Positions 59,939-64,000 of a DNA stretch of 64,000 bases are shown here, one piece after another. Made by a program: the position numbers and the translations under genes. Position 1 is the first letter of the stretch. Each line of letters begins with the position of its first letter. The DNA lies in NCBI RefSeq assembly GCF_000264905.1, contig NW_006763135.1:2145428-2209427 (forward strand), read 5' to 3'. Under the pieces are notes generated by a model. That model was given only the letters and a program-made list of their open reading frames with translations, had not been told where the DNA came from and searched no databases. Source of the DNA: Stereum hirsutum FP-91666 SS1. Lineage: Eukaryota > Basidiomycota > Agaricomycetes > Russulales > Stereaceae.

Positions 59939-62279
59939 ATGCCGCACGACGCCATGGGCTCATCATGGCAGAACCTCAAACTCTCTATCGAAAGGCCATA
60001 CAAAGACGATCAGGGCAATCCTCTCGCTGTCGTCCAAGACATCCTCCCGACCGGAGAATACATATACGAACCGTGCGTGTCCCGCGTTCTTGCCCCTGTT
60101 CGCCACATCTCACATATGCATCAGTCAAGAGAGTCCTGGCGCGAAGCTGGGCGACAATCTCAAGCGTATTTTTCTCGAAAGAGGGTATGACTTCTTCGAG
60201 CAGGACGATGAGGAGCGAATGGCCAACAAGGATGCGACGAAGGAGAAGGTGAAAGAGGTGAAGGACGCGATGAAGTCTGGCGAGGATACTCACGCCTCGG
60301 ACATAAAGCCGATGTCTCTCGAAGAACTGAACAACATGCGTATGGAATTACTCCCTCAGCTACAGTAAGTCCGATCCTCTGCGTTCCATCTTATCCCCTG
60401 AGAGAGCCTGAGTCTCGTTTAGGACCGCTGTTGGTGAGATAACTCAGGCTAGCGACGTTCTCTCTCTCCTACTCTCTTCATCCGGTACCACACGCGCGCC
60501 TAGCTTGGTATCCTCTGTCTTCAGTCAGCCTGAAGTCCCTGCTCCCTCTGCTACCTCTTCTTTGCCTCGTGGGGTTCTCAATGCAACGTCGGTGAATAAA
60601 CCGCCTCCCATCCCTTCTATCCAATCTTTCGATGCGCAATTGGTTCTCGGAGGTAAGGACGAAGCGCTCAGGAAGGCTTCTGACCTCTTCAAGTCCGCTG
60701 CCGACAGCGTTGAGAGAGGCAGGCAATTCAACGAACGCTACTGGATGGACGCCTTGAAAATCAGACGGAAGAACTGGTCTCTTGTGCCCGCTCCTCTGCC
60801 TTGGGACGGTGCGTCTATGAGGAGGAATTCGGACAAAACATCGAAGGATTTCTTGGTATCCTATGGACTCGAGACTTGTATGTATATTATTTACCTTTCT
60901 TGCAATTCAGACAAACCTGTTCATGCGCCCGACAGCATCATCCGTCTTTCGCCGTAGAGCCATCGCACAGATGGCATCTTATGACACTAGCCAAGGACCT
61001 ATTATCTTCCCTCATCGTCGAAAAGTGTGTCTACGGGTATCTCTAGCATCTCTGGGCATCACAGGAACCCGAACAGTATCACACAACTCCCTAAAAGCTG
61101 AAGATGAATCTTCTCTGGACGGGCTTCTGCGTAGTGCTCAACGCGAAGCCATCGAAGAAGAGATATTTGCTCTTCTCATAGAGGACTCAGGCAAGCTACC
61201 CACGACGTCGGTAAGAGTATCTGAGCGTTTGATCGTGGTGGAGGCCACAGATTTGTCAGAGCTGCAGTTTGAACTGGTTCGTTACGACTTTCCACTGTTA
61301 TATATCTCATCATTAATCTGAACATTCTTTCCAGGTGGACAAAGACGCACCCTCGCCTTCACAATCCACCTCAAATCCAGCAGCTGAAGCCCAATGTGAC
61401 CTCATATACTCCCTATTACACGCACTCCTGCTAGGCTTCCACTCATACCGAAAAAAGCGCTACCTCTCCGGCCTCTCCACCCGCCCCTCGGATATCGTGA
61501 ATTACCCACCACCACAGATGCTTCAACCCATCGTCGATCTCCTCCAATACCAACTCTTCTGCGAGCGCATCCACACCGAGATGAGTCATGTCGTGAACGG
61601 CCTACGAAAAGCTGGTATTACCACAAGCTTCCACTTCGACCCCGTAGGCGAGAACGGCGAAGATTTGGTACGGTCGTTGAGTGAACGAGGATCATGTCAG
61701 GTCGGAGGCCAGGCTCTCATTCGAATAGACAACAGGCAAGTTGTACTATATTAACCTCGATAAACCTTCTGCGCCCACGCTGACTTTCGTTTTCCTCCTA
61801 TAGACGAACGCTCCGTTTCACATTCCGCTCACCTTCGACCTTGACCGCACACCTAGCACAAGCCATCCTCACCATATCCGCCATTCCACATCTCATCCAG
61901 CTCCTTCGTGACGAGACCGAACAATGTCTCCTACAGCGAATATGCGATGTCGGTACGGGTCTGTCGGAACACAAGAACGGGACGTGGTTCGTTTCTTCGG
62001 ATGGTCCTGAGATGGGTCGTGCTGTGGGGAAGTGGGACGGCTGTGTATTGTCAGTCTACAGTAACCTGTCTCCATATTTTGTTGGAACTGACGAGGACGT
62101 GCTACAGAAACTTCACGACATCGTTCGGGGCGGAGTCTACCATTCTATGTTCCGTTTCTCGACTATATCGAATCAAGGGACAAGCAAAGGTGCATAGAGA
62201 AGAGTTTGATACGGCCGGGCCCACATCACTGTTTGCATGGGTTGACGATGTAATTCAGAAAGCTCTTACGGGCCGCTGA
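59939..62279 (+). CDS. MED17: Mediator complex subunit 17
   Basis: About 662 residues from exons 59939..60072, 60125..60364, 60423..60877, 60936..61276, 61335..61735, 61804..62049 and 62108..62279. Med17 (Srb4) is the scaffold of the Mediator head module and is essential for RNA polymerase II transcription. The protein starts with the family's SWQNLKLSIERPYKD, followed by KRIFLERGYDFFEQ, an acidic linker, and VGEITQASDVLSLLLSS. The core includes RQFNERYWMDALKIRRKNWSL and a C-terminal part with AQCDLIYSLLHALLLGFH and FTFRSPSTLTAHLAQAILTI. The fifth donor appears to be GC (after DNR), because only this restores the frame of the conserved RTLRFTFRSP. The last intron is chosen so the protein ends LFAWVDDVIQKALTG, as in relatives. 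Both ATGs at 59939 and 59954 are in frame; the first is used. Confidence 0.92.
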
Positions 62280-62491
62280 GAATATGACAGGCATCGTGTC
62301 GACGAGTGAAGCCTTGCGGTCACAGATCGTACGAAAGGATGTGGTGCATGAGGGCATGGTATGCACTAATCATAGTTTTGAGGACCATATATGCAAAGCA
62401 TGAAAAAGCGTAGGGGGCCGCGCAAAGCGGATGAAAGAGACAACGACAAACACCCGAGAATGGAACCGAGAGGATAACAGAAGCAGAACGT

Positions 62492-63626
62492 CTACTCCTC
62501 GTCCTCCTCGTCCTCCTCGATGGCCTCTCCACCAGCCTTGAAGGCCTCGATCTTCTTCTCGATGTTCTCCTTGCGCTGGGCGTAAGTAAGGCGGTGAGTC
62601 TTGAACTTCAAGCTCTCGGCCTTCCAGTCCTTCTCCTTCTCGGTGGGCTTGAACGCTGGGTCCTCACGGATGGCAGCGTAGGCATTCTGGAAGATCTCCT
62701 CGATGTCCTCAGAGCCGACACCATCAGCGAGGTAAGTAGAGAACTGCTTCTTGAAGCTAAAAGTAGGACATCAGATAGGCAAGAACCGAATGAGATATCC
62801 ACACCACGTACCGCTCGTCATCTTCCTCCTCCAGACTCTCCATGTACTCAGCGACGTGTCCACCGAAGATGTACTTCTTGAGGGTCTCAGCATCAAGCTC
62901 CTTGCTCTCTGGGTCGAAGCCGGGGAAACGCTTCTCGTTGTGGGGAATGAAGATACCGCCGTCGCTGGCACCCTTGAGGGCACCGAAGACACGCGAACCT
63001 GTCGATGTGCGCTTGAGACCGACATCGAGGTAGCACTTGAATGGCCGGGGAGCATCCTCGTCGTCCAAAGCCTCGATCAGGGAGATAGTGCCGTCTGGCT
63101 CAGCAACACCCTCGTACTTGTCAGCGAGACCGATTTGGTTCAAGGCGCGGCGAGCGACGAGGAGACCAGTTGCGTAGGCTGTGATAGATGTTAATGGGAG
63201 ATCTTCACTAGAGAGCGCTCCCTGACGCACCAGCAGTCCAGTTTGTCAAGCCGTGGTTGATCCCATAGCGGGGAAGTTCTTTTGAGCGCGCAGCGGCGAG
63301 AACGAAGTCACCCTGGAGGCGGGCGTAGACAATTTGGCAAATGACCTCCCTGTTCGTGAACCGGACGACGAGGCGGTACTTGGGGGCATTGCTGGATGAA
63401 ATTTAGGTCCCAGTACGAGTGCGAAGATGTGAGAGGTACTCACTACTTGTTCTTAGCTTGCGATACGAGACGCTTGCGGGCATAGTCTACAACGAGATGA
63501 GCCAAAGCAGAACCACTGGTGGTAGAATGAGCACGCACAATCGGTCTTTCCCTCTCTCCGGCGACGGTACTTGACCTGGTAACGGGAGAAGTAGGCGTCG
63601 GACTTGACCTTTTTGACGAACGGCAT
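62492..63626 (-). CDS. RPL5: 60S ribosomal protein L5 (uL18)
   Basis: About 307 residues from coding exons 63626..63539, 63486..63444, 63391..63231, 63178..62812 and 62756..62492. L5 binds 5S rRNA with L11 and Rpf2/Rrs1 and enters the large subunit as the 5S particle. The sequence is clearly L5: [20 protein letters not shown] at the N-terminus, [66 protein letters not shown] and an acidic C-terminus. The ATG sits directly after a splice acceptor (TAG), so at least one 5' exon lies upstream, at about 63782-63853. That exon and a preceding one are open and in frame with MPFVK, so an N-terminal extension is formally possible, but the conserved L5 start argues that they are leader. Confidence 0.95.
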
Positions 63627-63781
63627 CTAGGAGACGGGGAGGTACAAAGTTGGGTGAGCAGTCATCCGAAGTGGGTTCGGCCAATCCATTCGAAAATGGC
63701 CGTTTTCGCTGGTGAAAGCGCAGAGATACCGCATAGACGTCTCTGGCATCTCACCAGCATAGCGACATAGAATATACATAC

Positions 63782-63853
63782 CTTGAGGAGGGCGGAGAGG
63801 GGACTGGCTTGGGTACGTCGGGAGACGATGACCTCGAGAACTTGTCCGGCGCC
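63782..63853 (-). other. Probable 5' leader exon of RPL5
   Basis: A 72-base block between a TTTCAG-like acceptor side (CGAACAG) and a strong GTATGT donor, spliced to the coding exon at 63626 across a ~155-base intron. It has no ATG but is open in the L5 frame. Leader introns are common in ribosomal protein genes. Confidence 0.5.
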
Positions 63854-63862
63854 CTGTTCGTG

Positions 63863-63878
63863 TAGGGTTAGGGTTTAG
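63863..63878. promoter_or_regulatory. Telomere-like TTAGGG motif upstream of RPL5
   Basis: TAGGGTTAGGGTTTAG on the plus strand (CTAAACCCTAACCCTA on the coding strand) contains TTAGGG and the telo-box AAACCCTAA. Tbf1-type factors bind this motif at ribosomal-protein promoters in several fungi. Presence is direct; the regulator is inferred. Confidence 0.6.
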
Positions 63879-64000
63879 CGCGTGGGGTTTGGGTTACCGT
63901 AGCATTGCCACGCGTCCGAGTCTGAATCGCCCTTTGCCTCTGTACGGCTTGCTTCTTCCGCATTTCTCACTCTTGAGCGACTCATCATGGACCCATACTC

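Noticed and set aside
63863..63878. Telomere or subtelomere remnant
   Set aside because: Only about two and a half repeat units, next to a ribosomal protein gene and in the middle of housekeeping genes; a regulatory telo-box fits better.

Overview
The window is nuclear DNA from a filamentous basidiomycete, most likely an Agaricomycete (mushroom-type) fungus. Genes are dense and lie on both strands, and almost all are broken by many short introns (about 48-77 bases, GT-AG with two apparent GC-AG exceptions). There is a FunK1 kinase, a family that is typical of this group. I found 23 protein genes. No tRNA, rRNA, CRISPR array or intact transposon was seen. Every exon structure below was worked out by hand from reading frame, splice sites and family motifs. 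Families are usually secure; individual splice sites and start codons are less so.

Layout. 0-3 kb: a ThrE-like transporter running off the left edge and a TMEM53/DUF829 hydrolase-like protein, both on the minus strand. 3.5-8.8 kb: a 21-exon patatin/TGL-type lipase and a PUB-domain protein on the plus strand. 9.1-14.8 kb (minus): a 17-exon gene for a protein of about 1590 residues. Its middle is built from a run of small symmetric exons, each carrying YP-x-F-x-I-Y motifs; this is the most unusual object in the window. 15.4-17.7 kb: FunK1 kinase. 18-19.6 kb: CSN4. 19.8-23.3 kb: a CTK1/CDK12-type kinase. 24.2-26.4 kb: a DCAF8-like WD40 protein. 26.9-28.4 kb: vacuolar aspartic protease PEP4. 28.6-31 kb: a BRD8-like bromodomain protein. 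31.7-34.2 kb: an unrecognised multi-pass membrane protein. 34.8-38 kb: VID27. 38.3-38.9 kb: a small uncertain gene. 38.9-41.2 kb: a gene-poor stretch with inverted repeats. 41.2-42.7 kb: an RTA1-family membrane protein. 43.4-45.6 kb: a BTB/T1 protein. 45.9-46.7 kb: an Rpr2/Rpp21-like protein. 47.5-52.5 kb: SSD1. 53-54.9 kb: mitochondrial NAD-isocitrate dehydrogenase. 55.3-56.2 kb: VPS24. 56.7-59.8 kb: a Zn2Cys6 regulator. 59.9-62.3 kb: MED17. 62.5-63.6 kb: RPL5.

Most genes are housekeeping: RNA polymerase II control (CTK1, MED17, a BRD8-type NuA4 subunit), ubiquitin/cullin control (CSN4, DCAF8-like, PUB), vacuole and endosome (PEP4, VPS24, VID27), RNA and translation (SSD1, RPL5, Rpr2-like), mitochondrion (IDH) and lipid (TGL lipase, RTA1). 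They do not form an operon-like cluster. Several divergent pairs share short promoters (FunK1/CSN4, PEP4/BRD8-like, VID27/small gene, BTB/Rpr2-like, TF/MED17), some with recognisable motifs (ACGCGT, TGACGTCA, GGCGCGCC, TTAGGG).
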